From positions 7,378,001 to 7,442,000 of the forward strand of contig JAGUCH010000003.1 of the NCBI GenBank assembly GCA_019096065.1: a stretch of 64,000 nt of DNA, in the 5' to 3' direction. The position numbers were made by a program, and so were the translations under genes. This stretch comes from Paracyclopina nana. Lineage: Eukaryota > Arthropoda > Copepoda > Cyclopoida > Cyclopettidae. Numbering within the stretch: the first letter of the stretch is position 1; the number at the start of each line of letters is the position of its first letter. Below are positions 37,701 to 52,700 of this stretch, piece after piece. The notes under the pieces are model-generated. The model was not told the origin of the DNA, searched no databases, and saw only the letters and a list, made by a program, of their open reading frames with translations.

Positions 37701-40700
37701 TCGATGCATATTTTACGACCTAAAAAGTGGAAACATCCAAGATGCTCGAATCTCAGAGCACTCTTGATTGCATTTATAAGTCGTGGTATTCGTATACATT
37801 GTTCATGAAAAAAGGTAAATGAAACCACCATTGATTTTTAATCAGGGATTTTCTTCCCTGGAGCACATTTAAGCTGATGAATTGTGGGATAACAATTAAC
37901 GTTTGTTTTGTGCTGTGTTGGTGGCAACGCATGCAAGCAGCTCCTATACGTTCTATTGTGATGGATGATGGTCTCGTGTTTGAAGTAATAGAATTTATCC
38001 CTCCAATGTATAGTATACCATATTGCTTCTTCTTCATGATGATGGAAAAAGAAGTTCAATTTCCATTTCTCCAGCTCCTGACAAAACACGAGGTGGAATG
38101 ATTCGGCTGTTGTAACAAAAGCTATTTTTCAATCATCCTTCGCTGCAACGTCGCACCACGCGGCCTTAAAGGCCAAAACATCAGAGGTGATGGTGGTAGG
38201 CACACAACAAAGGCCAAGGCAACCTTCAGGTCTAGTATAATAGTCTAGCAGGAATAGATACAGATGTCGATCTGTATTATGTGATCAGCGTGAAGAATGG
38301 CCGACTTGGTCAAGCTAAAGGATGCTACTACTGCGCTCTGACCTCGAAAAGGATTTCCGAGCAAGTACTACTACTACTGCAATGTAGTTGCAGACGTAAT
38401 GCTATTATCGGTCCAAATGTTCACACATGCAAGCACAAAAGCCATGCTGAGCTCTAAACGAAATGCCTGCTGAGAGATGGCCTTTATTCAGCAATAACAG
38501 CCATCCATCGCTGGCCTATTTTTGCTGCAGCTGATAAACAAATCCCTTCTTAAGAAGCTGCTACTATTGTTTTCTCATTCCTTTGGTGAAGAAGAAATCA
38601 GCGAATTTTTTTGGTGCACAGGTGATGGACATCAGCTCTATACCGAGAGATGAACTCAGTGATAACAAAAGAAGCAGCAGGAAATATGTTGCATTCCAAG
38701 TTGCTTCTTACTGTCACAGGGTGGTGGCATTGCAGGCTTTTGCAGCTAGTGGTGGTACTTCAAAGCTCAACAAAGAATTCAATTTGTGTCGAAAGACCAT
38801 GAATTGCTTCCATGTGGACAGCTGCTTGAGCGTGGGGTTGAGAAGCCATCAATCCTGAATATTTCAGAATACAGCACTTGAAGTAAGATATATCCCCCTT
38901 TTATCACCGCAACCCGCGCTGAGACACCATGTAGTACTTTAGCAGATGAATGCTAAAACAGTGGGGCTTCTGCAACAAAGTAGTGCTACAGCATAGTATA
39001 GACTAGCAGGATGACAAACAACTTTTGGACGATCCTCGAAGACTTCATCGGAATCTGATGTGCTCGTTGTTGCATTTGACAATTTTGCCAACGCAGCACA
39101 CAACTCCACGAAAGATACTGACCCCTATCTTCCCCTCAAAATGGAGGCCTTATCGAAGCGAGAATCTGACAAGCTTTTTCCTCTAGCTATAGCATCTTCA
39201 TCTGCTCGCTCGCAGAGTAGTTGCCTTTAGCTTTTGCGCTCTCCAGCATCGAATTTCTGTAACCCAATAGACAGCCACGGTTTGACATCGCAGACAGTTT
39301 GATCTTCGTATATGTTACACGAGGTCACGTGACTGACCTTTCCCCCGTCACCAAACATCTTTTATTTTGAGCCAAGTAGTCGCTAAATTGTCTTCGCAGA
39401 CACCACTCGGAGCAAGTGGAGCGCGTGTGAACAACCCTGGAGAGCGAGTTCTGGTTATGATCATATTTCACGAGAGTTTAATGACTAACTGGTTCAGCAT
39501 GTGCTGTGCGCAATCAGGGAGTTCATTTTGGATGTCTCGAAATACGAAGACACAGAAAACAGCAGAATCCTTGATCGATGGGCGTAACTAAATTATTATT
39601 TCCATACATACGAAAAGTGTCAACAACAGAATATATGGAAGATGCTGATGACATCAAAAACATTATTCCAAATGACATCAATGTACTCCAGTGGTGGAGA
39701 GAATGAATGGCACAATAGCCCCAGCTCTTGCAAAATCCAAAGGCATCCATCCCTAATTGAGCACAACATGTGACAATGAATAACATTTGTGAATGGGAGG
39801 GCAAGCTCCATTATCGCAAAGCAAAAATCAAATTATTCCCACAATACTACGACCCTAATAGTCTTTCTTTGAGAAAATCTGAATTTTCACATCTGTCAAC
39901 TCGCCTGGCCAACAGACTCTCAAAAGTGGGATAATTTTTCATCCACAAAATCCTCGCTTGCAGCTCTCAAAACAATGAGCTCACCCCTCAATAGCGAAAA
40001 GCTATGTAAAACCAAATACGAGGTGGTGGTGCATGTTCAAGCTACTGCTGCTGATGGGAATGGAGTGTTGTGACCCCTGGGATTATTTTGGCGTAGATGA
40101 GACTGCACCTAGGGGAACTGCTTTATTGTCTAACTATCATAATTGCAATTGTATGGCAGTGCCAGAAACAGCAACTGCCACACTGCAAGTGGATCAACAT
40201 CCCCTCGCCCTTAATTCGCAGCCTTTGAGCTTGCTCAATTGTTCCATCGACGAGAGAGCAGCAAGGATTTAGAGCTAGGCCCTCCGAGAGAAAGGACAAC
40301 TTTTTGCCCTATTTATTTCTTTGACATGAAAGGAAGTTTGCGTATGGGAAGCTCGGGGACATCAAGCCTTTTCTGGCCGAGAGCTAGGGAGGATGATCTT
40401 CTGTCACATGGGTCAAGAATAGCATATTATCATGAATGGCTTTCTTTATTCCACTCCGAATGGTCAATATTTTTGTTTTGCGTTCTCAAGATGAAAGTTG
40501 ATCGCGCCAAAGTAGCGGTATGAAGGCATAGATATTCAGTTTGCTCGTATTACAATTTTTTGATCTTGTTTTCCTTTGTGAAAGAAAACATGCACGCGTG
40601 CTAGCCAGGTCTTTTGAAGAAATGGCATAAAAAAGAGGTAAAAGACGAGAACTTTTTGTTGAAAGAGTAAACTCTTTCCGTGAAGGCCATTCGTCGTAGA

Positions 40701-43700
40701 CTTTGATAGTAAGAGCTAGCTGCTGCGTCTTTGAAAAAGTGCATTAGCAACTTGTGAAACTTTTGAGCAGTCCGCTTGGGGCCATTGAAGCAGAAATCAT
40801 TAATTTCAAAGCCAACTGCATCTAATGCCAAGTAACACTAATACATACCAAGTCCATTCTTCATGGCTGTCCCACAGCTCCTTTGCTCGATTTACATAAA
40901 TACACTCGCTGGAGCAGCAAAGAGAAAAGTTTTTACATTGAATGTGTGGGAAAATGACAGAAGAAACTCAAAAAGTCTCTTGACCCCCTCGGCACTCTCT
41001 GGTGAAAATTCTCGCGTGGCCCAAAAAACTTTTTAACCGCATCATTTAAAGCACAGAAATGCACACTTCTTCGCGTATACACATTGCTCAATCAAGCTGA
41101 AATTTTCTTGCACATTTCCACAGCTTACTCTCATTTTTCACGATTCAGCTGATAAAAGAGTTTGACTTGGCGCACCGGTCACCGCAACTGCCATTGCGCA
41201 TGCGCGATAGCCTACTTGGGCAGTTGGGCTATTTAAGCTGAGATTTGACCTAGGCTCATAAGAGGACAGCTTTATTTCGAATTTCCAATTTCTCCACTGC
41301 CGCTGACCCTCATGCGTCAAAAGAATTCTAGGAATTTTTTAGCACCCCTCCCTTTTTGATGGGAATTGCCATTTTTGACACTGCGCTCGAGTCAGGACAC
41401 ACTAAAGTTAGACGCAATCATATCATGGAGAAACTCGCGGAACTTTTTATATTGACATTTACGCAGATACGAGCTTACTCACTTTATGTAGCACAGCGCA
41501 AATCTCGCATCAGTAAATGTGTGTCGCCTTCGAGAAAAAGGCAACACGTGCAAACTGTGTATGCGGGGATTAAGTTTAGTATTTTAGATTAAATAGCTGA
41601 GCAGCGTGCGTGTGTGTATGATCCCGATTTTTAGCAGCTAATTTACTATGCACCCCATTTGGTGCGATTGGCCACAGAAGACGAGGACTGATCCCGAAAC
41701 CGAGCCAAGCCAGCCAACTACCATCACCATTAGCAGAAAGCGTAGAAAATGACTTGAACGTGGTCCGGTGGCACAAAACAAATGGGTAGACACGCTTCTG
41801 CAATCATTACCGCAGCCATACGCGAACGCGCTTCCTACCAAGAATATTTACATTTTACGCATTAATTGGATCAAATCGAGCAGAACTCGAAGAAGATGTT
41901 TTCCCATGTATACTAAAAGAAACGTAGTAGTACTATATTAGTAATATATGTACATACACATATTTGGTAGATAGGGGTAAAAACATCTGACAAAAAATTA
42001 TGACACCAAGTGAGATGAGCAGAATATGTAAATGGGGGGGTATAAGTAGCTAAGCTGTTAGTTCAAAAGAACACTTCAAGCCTGCTGCTCCTGCTGGCGA
42101 TGCTGCGGCTCATGAAGGAGGTTCGTAATTTAGCCGCAATGTGGCATGATCTTGGTTACATTTCCCCATGGTACGAACATCCCACAACCGACTACTAAAG
42201 TGCGCCTACTTGCTACACTTTCATGGCCCAAATTGTTGAAACAGGGGCTTCTAGTGGAAAACTTCTGTTATTGCACTGCTACTGCCACGCCATGTCTCCT
42301 TCCAACTACATATAGTTATGCTGCATTTGACATTCTGTTTGGTTTCAAGTGAGAAATGGCATCCTACAGAGCATACATTGAAAGACAACAGCAAAAAGTA
42401 GAACTTCTTGACGCGTTACAGGTGTGTGCCCATTCTCATCGTCTGATAGAGCTGAGGTCAGAGGTCTAAGTCAATCGACAGCCATTCTATGTACTGGTAG
42501 TAGATCCACACTCGGCGGTAGCATAAGAAATTGATTTTTGTTCGGTGCCCACTTGCAGCAAAGTGGAATTTGGAAGTTGATGCAAGAACTACCAATGTGG
42601 AGGGTTTTATGCATGCCTTTCCCCCATGTGCTACAGCTAGGGCCCCAGGGCAACCCTGGGAGCTTTGGTTCCCGCGACAATCGACCCCTTAATGGCATCA
42701 AACTTCTCACGAGCAGGAAGCCCATTTTTTTCTTTCCACCGCAACAGAAGCTTTTACTAACAGATTTGAGGGAGAAAAGCTGTATGCTAGCTGAGCCTGT
42801 ATAGGAAGATGTCAACCAAACCCATCTCAACGTGTATTGCATTTAGTTGCAATAGTTGAAGTAGTATAAATGAGAGGCCACCAACCTCATTTCCTATTAG
42901 AAATTCACAGTTGTAATGAAAATCCATACTACAGTGGCTGAAAGTATGTCATGCCCATAATAAGGCCAGCTTTCTGCGATGAATGGCCAAAGAAATGGGC
43001 AAAATTGAATTAGAGCCCAGATAGCTTTGAGGGGTAGAGTATAGCTGGATGCACACCCATCAAAGGCCCAGAGGCATCAAATAGTTGCCATAAGAGAATG
43101 CAAAGTGAATTCGGGAGCCCTGCTCATTTATCAAGCATCAGCAGAAGCTGCGTGCTGATTGGACGTAATGATTGCGTGTCATTTCAGCTTAGTGCCACAT
43201 ATTCAATAAATACTACTACTACTGAGGAATAATGAGAATTTGTGAGAGCATCAGCTCTGCATCAACGGTGACCAGGAATTTCTTTGTAGGGTAAAAACAC
43301 CCCAAATTGAACAATAGGTCAGAGTTTTCTCCCCTACAAGTCCGAGACGACAGATAGGCAGACATTTCAGATCGATCTTGGATTTTTTACGGCATCAACC
43401 TGCCTGCACTTTGTTGTCCACATGGAGAAAATCCGTTTTTTTAGATTAGATGCTCACTCTGTGCACTGGTTGCTCTCTTGTGCTGGTGTCCAGGGTACTT
43501 TAATCGTGAGCGGAATTTGAATTTCTCCGTCTTTAGTTACATGCGTTATCCTGGGGGAAATCATGACTAAAGCAAAGTGAGTTGAAGTTGCTTTTTGCAC
43601 ACATTAGCTACTTTCATGACAAGCATTATTCCGCTAGAGAAAAGTGCTTAGTCTGGCAAACAAAAGAAACTGCATATATGCCATAAAAGTGCGCGTAAAG

Positions 43701-46700
43701 AAAGGGGGCAGGTTCGATTTGCTATTTTCTTTGGAGAGCTGAGAAACTTTATGCTGTTGTATAGTGTAGAGAAAAGCCAAATGGTATATACAAACCTCAG
43801 AACGTGAACTCGAATGTAAATGGTCAATTGAGCCGACTTTCTTCGAGGCCTTCTCTCGACGGTTGCCGCAAATGTTTAGCTTAGATGTGCAACTACATAG
43901 TATACACTAAAGAAAGTGGTCATCGGTGGGCAATTTGCCAATCTTCTCCTTAGGGCTGATTTGGCTCGAGGAAATTTACGACTCGAGTTTTTTCTAGCTC
44001 TCGAAAGTCTTGTAACAAAGTAGACTCATCGTTAATAATTTGTGTCTCCTCCCAGCAGAAAAAAAACTTGGACTTGGTCGTAAGAAAGTCGAGCAAAAGA
44101 GGCTTCCGGACGAAGGCATGCAGCTGGCTTTTTAGAAAATCTCTTTCACAAATTCATAAAACTGGGTTACACCAATACGCAAAGGGGAGATGTGAAATTA
44201 TGTTCGCGAGGAGAGATCATTAGCTTCCATCATGAAATGTGCTCGGGGCATAATTAATTTGCTCCCAATAATGATAGGCTAACCAATTTTTGATGATCGA
44301 TTGATAAGGGCTAATATTGTGTGTGTGCTTCATGTAATGCTTTGCTGACCGCAACTTTTTCTTCTTTATTATTCTAGGTAAGACACATCCAAGGCGTAAT
44401 CATCGACCGCCTATTGGTGCCAAGTTTTCACTTATGGTCAGCAGGAAAGTGTAAAGAGTCATTAATTCAAAACGCCTGAGCAGTGATTTTTTGCTCCTCA
44501 CCTGCAATCGAGCCGAGACCGTAAATATAGTACAGAATAATCATACCTTCTTTGTTTCTGCTGATGATATAAAAGGGTTCAAGAAGATTAGTTTTTGTGA
44601 GGTAAAAAATGTTCACAGGGCCCTGGCCATTTGAGCACATCTGAGGAGAGGGGTGAAGTCATTAGAGGAACAATACCGTGCTATTACGAGATGTTCTAAC
44701 TGCAGCCGCGTAGCAAGACGAAAATTCCTGAGCTGCCGCAGGATTGGCGCAGTGAGAAGAACTAATAAACCCACTTCAAAAAGTGAAGACTTTCCAGCAG
44801 CTACCAGGCTAAACCACATTAATTTCCTCAAAGGCCGCTGATTGCCCTGCTGCCAGGCCAAACTTTTACCATTTTCCTTTGCTGCATACTACCATCGCGC
44901 AGTACTGAGAATATTCAATTTTTAACTTTGCATGCTGAGTTACGACAGCAACAGTGCGAGCAACGCGCAAAGGTAAACCCGGCGTCATTACACGGCCCCC
45001 TACCATATAAAGTTCATATTTTGAAAAACAACCCTTCAAACATTCCAGAAAATGTGTTTACAACAGCAACGACCACAACGAGTTAATATCTTGTGGCGAA
45101 GAAAGTGTCAATGAAAATGGAGATTAGCTAGGAAAAAGGGGGAAGGAAAAGGAGGAAGAAGAAACTTGGGTGCCCTTTTGTGGTTAAATTGAGAAATATT
45201 TGTCTGGATCTCTATAGCAGAAGAGAACGCACGCAAGGAAATAATACACTATTCTGCAATTGTGGACAAATTGAGTTTACCCCTGTTATTACACTCAGTG
45301 GACAAAACTCTGGAAATTAATGAAAGAAAACGCGCAACACGTGCTAGTTGCTATATATACACCAACCCGCAAATAAAGAATTTCTGACCCCATATAATGA
45401 ACATCAAAGTCAAACATAGATTTATATTACTGCTGGGTGGGGGTGGGTGGATCTAAAGAGACAGTATTTTTTTCAGAGGAGGTTAGGGTCGAAAAAATCA
45501 GGGGGAGGAGAGACGGGAATGTCTTTTTTGCCAATACAATGATGACGTTATGTCCAACTAGCTCCCCTTTATGACGTCGAACGTTAATGCATATACAAGT
45601 ATAAAATCCCGTCACCCCCAGCTTCCTTCATCTCGACTTATCATCCTCCAGACGAGTGTGTTGAAAGACATTTTTAATAAGTGCGAGTCATTTCCGACAC
45701 GAGACTTTCTATCCTGAGATTGGCAGCTCAGTTTGACTTTATCAATGTAATATTTGTGATTTGTGTTTCTCGCATGCACAGCTAAAGAATTTTCACATAT
45801 TCGTCGGCTCTTCACAAAGAGTCTGATTTTCATTGACCCACACAAGGCTCACAGCTAGCGTCGAAAATAATGTTGGAAGCTCAGATGTTATGCAGCGCGT
45901 TGTAGTGCTACATTATAGTCTGGAAGAATGGAATTACTGATGAAGAAAATTCTGGGTTCATCCCATTGAATCATCGATCGACAATGCAGCATATAACAGC
46001 AGCTAGCAACTAGTCACAGGAACCATTACTAAATTGCATCGGTTCACCCGCTATCACATGGGGGAAATTGGGATGTAAAATGGTGTGTGTCTCAACTCTT
46101 CCATTTAGTCAAGGCTCACGATGCTCATTCGAATGGAAGAGAAAACTGGCTCATTTTATTTTTGCCATAATTAGTGGACACGCTGACATAAATGGGCTAC
46201 TGTAGCAACACCAGACTCCAATGGTTTGTGAACATCTGCAAATGGCTTTTAGCTCTCAGGAGAGCAATGAAGGAGGAGTGTAGTAACCCCATTGTGTGAC
46301 CCCCAAAAATGACACAAAAAAGTCCTTGAGGTGGTCGTTTTTCCCTCAACTTGTAGTAAAGTTGCTTTTTTTACCCAGAGCAAGACCTAATTGCTCGTTA
46401 AAATTTTCAGCAGCCCCAAAAATCCCCTTTGAGAACCCAATTTGAAAATTAGCTGAAATATGCCCGAAGAATTTATTATTTCTGAAATTCTACCGTATAT
46501 AACAGCAGTCAGCAACAAAAACATAATGCTAGCAGAGCCTCTCTCACTATTTTTATTGCCCCATAACCTAATCCCAATGTTATTTCGATCCGCCATCTCA
46601 TCTATCATATGCTGAGTTGAACAAGCAATCTGTGCCTTTTTATAGACTCAAATGAGTATTATGGTCTTAAAGTTGCCGATTTGACACAAATTTCCTGTGC

Positions 46701-49700
46701 TGCACTACGTGTGAGAAAACCAAAAAGAATTCCAAATTGTTTTGGCGTCCTTTTGAAGTAGGCCGTCACGTATTTGATCTTTGATGACTAGGAATTCAAC
46801 TTGAGCCCAATCAAAAGAGCTGTTGAAATTCCATTTTGTAGCAATTGTCGTACTTGAACTGTTGTTGTGCTGCTGCTGAGACATTTCTAAAGAGCAGCTA
46901 CATAGCTACGTACGTGCTCGCTACAAAACTACCCCCAATTGAACTTTTCCATAGAATCAAGTGCAGTAGCAGTAAATTGCAACGTGTTAGCATACGCGAG
47001 GAGCCACAAAGCGTGTAATCTAGAAGTAGACTGCTACGAAAACATAGCATTTGGACAGCAAGTGACAAAAACATGACATGCACCCTCTAATTTTAGCCCC
47101 TTTGTGTCAAACTGGCATCTTCAAAGACAACAACAATATCGCGCGCGCGACGAAAAGTTGACGAATGAAGAGACAATGGCATAGGAATCCTATTGAAAAG
47201 TGGGTCTAGTCTTGCCGACGAACAACGAGCAATAGTTGTACTTGTTGGTGTATACTAGCAGTAGTTTGCACTGGCGTGAACTTTGGCATTGTAATAGTGG
47301 TGGTGGCTTCTTTGACTCTAAAAACTTGGTTTAGGTTGGCGGCTCGTAGAACACATTTCCTGTCAAAACGGGTCGGACCGACCGCAACCTTTTGCTACTG
47401 CTGCGGCCTCATATGCAATGCTAGCACCACTTTATTATTTTCCCTGTTCTGGGCCAACAAGCACACAAATAAAAAAGTCATCAGCTCAGCTTCATTACTT
47501 TGTTGATACAAGAGCTTGCGGAAAACTCGGTAGATTTAAAATACTACGTTTTAATTGGACCAGCAGACTTCCTTTATTTTTCCAAGAGCTTTTTGTTGAG
47601 CACAAACGAGGGGGCAATAGCAAGACATGTTGCAACTGTTTTTGGGCTCCCCTAGCTACCTTGTCCATATATATCCAGCAGCTACTACTTCCACTACTAC
47701 GTTTTCAAACGTTTTGAGGTTGCCAGCTGTCATGAGAGTCGAGACAGACGTATACCCAGTTACCCACAAAGTTAATTTCTTTTGCTGTAAAATTGGAATG
47801 AAGTCATTGCTGCTGCAGGAGGAGCATGCCAATTTCCTTCCACGGTGAGCGCACACCCAATGGCGCTACTGACACTTAAAGTCTACACTTGACCTAAATT
47901 ACTTTCTACCTACTGCCACTACATACGTGGTAGCAAATTAACATTCAAGAAGCATCAAAACAGGACGGGAGCTTGGCTTCCGTCTTCAAACTGAATACTG
48001 AGATTTGCGCCATCTTGACTTGAGGGGAGAATTACGAGTGGAAATTAATTTTCAAAAAGAAAAGCAATCCAATGATAAGAAGAGACTCGAGTTTTCCGAT
48101 GATGTTGTGGGCAAAATGTTGTACTCAGCGGAGGCGAGCACAATCAGCTTTTAGGGTTGGATTTACCTCGATCTTTAAGTTTATGGCTGTGTGATAAGAT
48201 GCAAGATGGGAAAGTTGGCGTTTTGCTGCTGCTGCTGCTGTCAACCCTCATCCTTGTCCATTGGTATGAGAGATCCTTTTCAAGTTAAGTAGAGGGTGCA
48301 AAACTGGTGAAATACGAGTCTTTATCCGGAATTAAAGAGCCACTTCATCCAAGTTTACATAGACCGCTTAACACTTTCTCTTCGCCCCACAAACCATGCC
48401 AAGGAAGAGGTCAAAAGTCTTGTCATGAAGAAGCCTTGTTTGCTACCACTAATTTTATGGTGGGTTTTGCAAAAATGCTCCGTTGTGATGCCCATCAGCT
48501 ACTTTTAGCTTTTTGCTCTGGCCAAGAAGAAAATGGAGAAACAGCAACTACTACGTGTGTTAGACAGCCAACTTGGCAAATGCTGCGAAGAAAATCCACT
48601 CCAGACTCGGAAAGCACTGTGGGCTCATTTGATGCATCATCAGCAGCTCAGAATTTGTGTAGATATCTTAAAGCACTTCGCATATGCAAACGTGAGGCCA
48701 GATTTGCGGAAATGATTCATGTTTACACTTCTTATGGCAATCCCTCATTCGTCCACCTTGTGCCGATCTAGAGTCGACCAAAAACCAGGAAGTGCAAAAA
48801 AAACTTTCAAGGAAAGCTCTCTCACTTCTTTGTTCGTCGTTATATGCCAGATAAGAAGTGAATCAAGATCGGGGAGAAATACACACATCTTACATGGTAG
48901 GAAGGATATGCTAAACTTTTGCCAACTCGTTTTGAGTGCCGTAGTAGCACAATTATCATGGTATACCACATATGGTATACAGTAGTATGTACCAGCATGG
49001 AAAGTATACCCGCATAAAATGTCATCTCTTGAAGGAATATGATGATATGAAGAAGGTGTCAAAAGAAGAGGGGGTCTTCAAATTAAGGGAAGCTATATGC
49101 AAATATGTGACTACTTTTGCGTTTTACGAGTTGTTGATGCATACCAATTTCTCGTGGCTGCAGCGAGGTAATTTTGATGGTGATGATGATTAAACAACGG
49201 TGGAAAGTTCAATTCCAAAAAAGTCGGAAACGGTTTTTCAAGTGTGTACATACACTATGTGGAGGTGTTGTGCCTTCAGTATGGCATGTTTGAGTAGGAG
49301 CTGTCAATCCTCCTACTACTATTCCCCCTGCTTGTTCTCTGATGTCTAGACATAACATAACTTCTCTTCTCGGATGTATGTAACTTCAAGAAGTTGTCGT
49401 TCTCGTCATCTTTGTGCCAGCAGCTGCAGAGGCCGGGAGTATTTCAATTTATGCCCTAGTCCTCGAGGATGTTTTGTGGGCAACTTTTTTGATTGAATTT
49501 CGAATAGTGTGAGAAGCAGTTCTCGGGAAGAAATGCTATGCGATTGAAAATCATCGGCGCGGCGGTCAGTCAGATCTTTTTCACAGCCTAGTGCAAAACC
49601 TCTACAGCCATTCAATAATGTATTCACACCTCCATAACCCGCGAGAGTGTATTCCGTAATTTTCGAGTCATTTTTCACGATTCTGCATCAGAGAACGCGC

Positions 49701-52700
49701 AAGCTAATTTATCGTCAAGTCTTGCAAGACCCGGAGAAAATTAGGGTAGCATAGCTGGAGAATTGCTCTATAAACAGTGGGGGAATCTAGGATGGGGAAA
49801 GCCCTTCAGCGAAATCTGGCTGCAAAATGAAATATAGTGCTTGATAATTGTTGTCTATTTTGGGCACACATTTGGGCCATTAGTTTTTTCTCGGCTTAAT
49901 CTGCTTCCAAATGTCCCGACGTGGATGAAGTGAGTAAGTAAAAGGGATATGCTCTACATATACGGAGCTGGGGGGTTGATTGCCATTCTGGGCACGAGCA
50001 ACAAGAAATGGATGTGGCGTCACAACGAGGCTGGCTTTTTGGCGCAAAAGTTGTGTGGCGAGATGTAAAAGATCCATTGCAATGAAGAATAAGTAATCAG
50101 CAGCAACCCCTTCATTTTCTGGGAAACCGATGAATGTGTTTACACAAAGCCTTGAGACTGCACAGCTGCTGCTAAGGTGCATCGTGGAGGTCAATATACC
50201 ATGTCAATTGGTTGTTTTTCAACCTCATAAAACTCGAAGCAATTTCAGCAGCATTACACATCCTATGGCACAAGATTGCAGCAGCCCCATCACCAAATCT
50301 CTGTAATTTAGCCAAAATTGTTCTCTCCTCGCTGCTCGAGAATGGACACATTCTGGCCATTTTCACTTAAATGGCTATGACATAAATAACACCGCTATTT
50401 TGACAGTTTTTGAAAAATGATTGACTTTTGGGGCGCGTTTCGTTTGGGCCAAAAAAGTGACGCTTTTGTGGGGGGTAGAAAAAACCTGGTGGGGTACGTA
50501 AATGTAGTTTAATGATTGGATCGATTATCATCATTTTAACTCGGGTGGCATGCAGCTCTTGCTGACAGCAGCATCAATGACTTTGAAGATTTTGCTTACA
50601 TTAAAGCAGGAAAATGTCACGTTTGCCTGGAGTGACTTGCAAGCCTCATTGACCAAAGAATCACAATATTTGGCTGCTAGCTAGCTGGCTGGTTGGCGGA
50701 GCACAGTGTGGCATGAGCTTGGGTGGCCGCATACAATGAAGCCACTGTGCTGCAGTAGTATACCATCATCATCGTAATAATCAACTCTAACCCAGGATCA
50801 TCCAGGTAGACAACTCACTCCACCAACATCGTGGTCTAAATTCCTCGCATTGTTATTGAAAACTTTTGCAAAACCCTTTGTTTTCTATACAACATATTGT
50901 TTCCTTCGCAGAAGAATGTCTAGATTGGATCAGACTATTATCATGGGAAAATAATTGAGTCGTCGTCCAACGCTGGCTTATTGGGCATTGGCCAAATTTT
51001 TTATCCCCTTCATCTTCGTCTTCTTCTTCTTCTTGGGAGACGAAGTAGCGAGCATGCAATCCTAGGAGAAAAATGATGTCTGACACACACCACTCACTTC
51101 AATTTACAATTTTTTGGTTTGTGGACAGCAGCAGCAGCAGCTCCGCAGTGGAACGAAAGACGCGCGTTTCATTTCTCCATCTTCGCAGGGGGCCAAAAAA
51201 GGAAAAAGAAGGGTAGGGATCCGGATTAGCCAAAATAAGTAATCACTCCAATGAGCTTGCATTGGACTGCGATGATCATGAACTCCTTTTTTATGTGTGT
51301 GCGATGGCCTTCATTGTCAGAAGACGCTGTTGCATGACTCTCCAGATTTGACCCCCCAACAACCATCATGCCATGCAAACGTCGACGTCGTCGTTGTTGT
51401 TGGCCGAAGTAACCCGGCAATTAGTGGACTAGTTCAGGCTAGCCCAAAATGATGATGAGTTTCTCAACTCATTCCACTGTTGCTGCACATTAAGCCTCGG
51501 GGGGCTCTTACCAAACTGATGAAGACGTTTTTCGTGTGACAGAGCCAAATTGAGTCAACAGCGAGTTTTTTTTAAGGCAACAGCAAATCTGGGATGGCCA
51601 ATTATTTCGCGCGACTCCTGCTGGAAATAAACTGGCGAAATTGCAGGCCCTGCTACAATGCATAGCAGCATTGCACTCATTAATTTCACTGTGATGCACG
51701 CATGCAAGGGCTCAAGGACACCTTTGCAACAAAATTTTGCATATAATGAAACTCAATTTGCTAACGCTCTTCAGAGTAGCGACATTCTATATGTGCAATA
51801 GAAAATGTGCGGAAAAAAGGGACGACGCGGGCAAAAGCTCATGTGTAGATCTGTTAGCCCGTTCGTATTGATTTTCAAGGCTAATTTGTGGGAAATAACC
51901 GAGTGCTTTTCTTCTTTTTTCCAGGCTGTTTTTGCCCCCACACAACCGAGGCCAAGACGACGAAGCAGCAATTCTTCGTAGTGAAACCGCAAGACAACGA
52001 AGTTGGACAGGGTGGCAAAGTCGTCATTTCTTGCGAAGTTGGAGATCGACGAGGTCGTGTTCAGTGGACCAAGGATGGGCTGACACTCGGTACGTATTAT
52101 ACTTGTCAAATGAATTCGCAGCCTCCATTTGTCCTCGGACCCCTTTGCTTGCTGTTGGAGAAAACTCAATCAGTGAATTTCCCACTCCATTTGTTAGTGG
52201 CAGACAGCTGCAATTTAACTTGTTTCTCCAAACCAGGCGCGGCTGAAAGTAAACAGAAGCCGCGCATGATTTTCCTAGGATAGATACAAAACACGTCTTC
52301 GTCCAATCAGGAGGCTTTTTTTGGGGGCCTGGTTGATTGCGTTTTTTGCTCAGGTGTCGAAGATGACGGCTGATATAATGGAAAGCTTGATTATGACTTT
52401 TTCTGCGCGGGCCCTTGCTTTTTGCCGTCATTGCAAGCCTTTTCGATAGAAAGTGCATTGATGAGACCAGGAGTAATTCAGTGGATAGATATATGTCAGT
52501 TTCTGCGCTCAAATTCATCACCAAGATACACCATTACGTTATTATTATTGCTCTTCCTCCCTCGAGTAGAAGTAGGTCTATGTTATTCCAAGGAATGTTT
52601 GTTTAGGGTCGTCAGCAAAGTGAGGCCTAGTTTTTTCCTCCTCACTTTGACCCAGCATTCGTAAAGCAGCATAGCTTTTTTGCATATTTTACTATATGAC

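Larger units (their letters stand above)
31859..51924. other. 20-kb first intron of the nephrin-like gene
   Basis: No exon of another gene, tRNA, CRISPR or clear transposon was recognised. Open frames of up to 154 codons occur (32000-32428, 48307-48771), but they start with GTG, overlap others on both strands and resemble nothing known. Short trinucleotide runs (CTG, ACT/AGT) recur. A G-rich stretch lies at 45434-45450 and a hairpin-forming GTATACCA/TGGTATAC pair at 48961-48980. A long first intron in a developmental adhesion gene commonly contains enhancers; that is inference. Confidence 0.55.

Noticed and set aside
48307..48771. 154-codon open frame in the long intron
   Set aside because: Starts with GTG, overlaps other open frames on both strands, no recognisable domain; likely chance.
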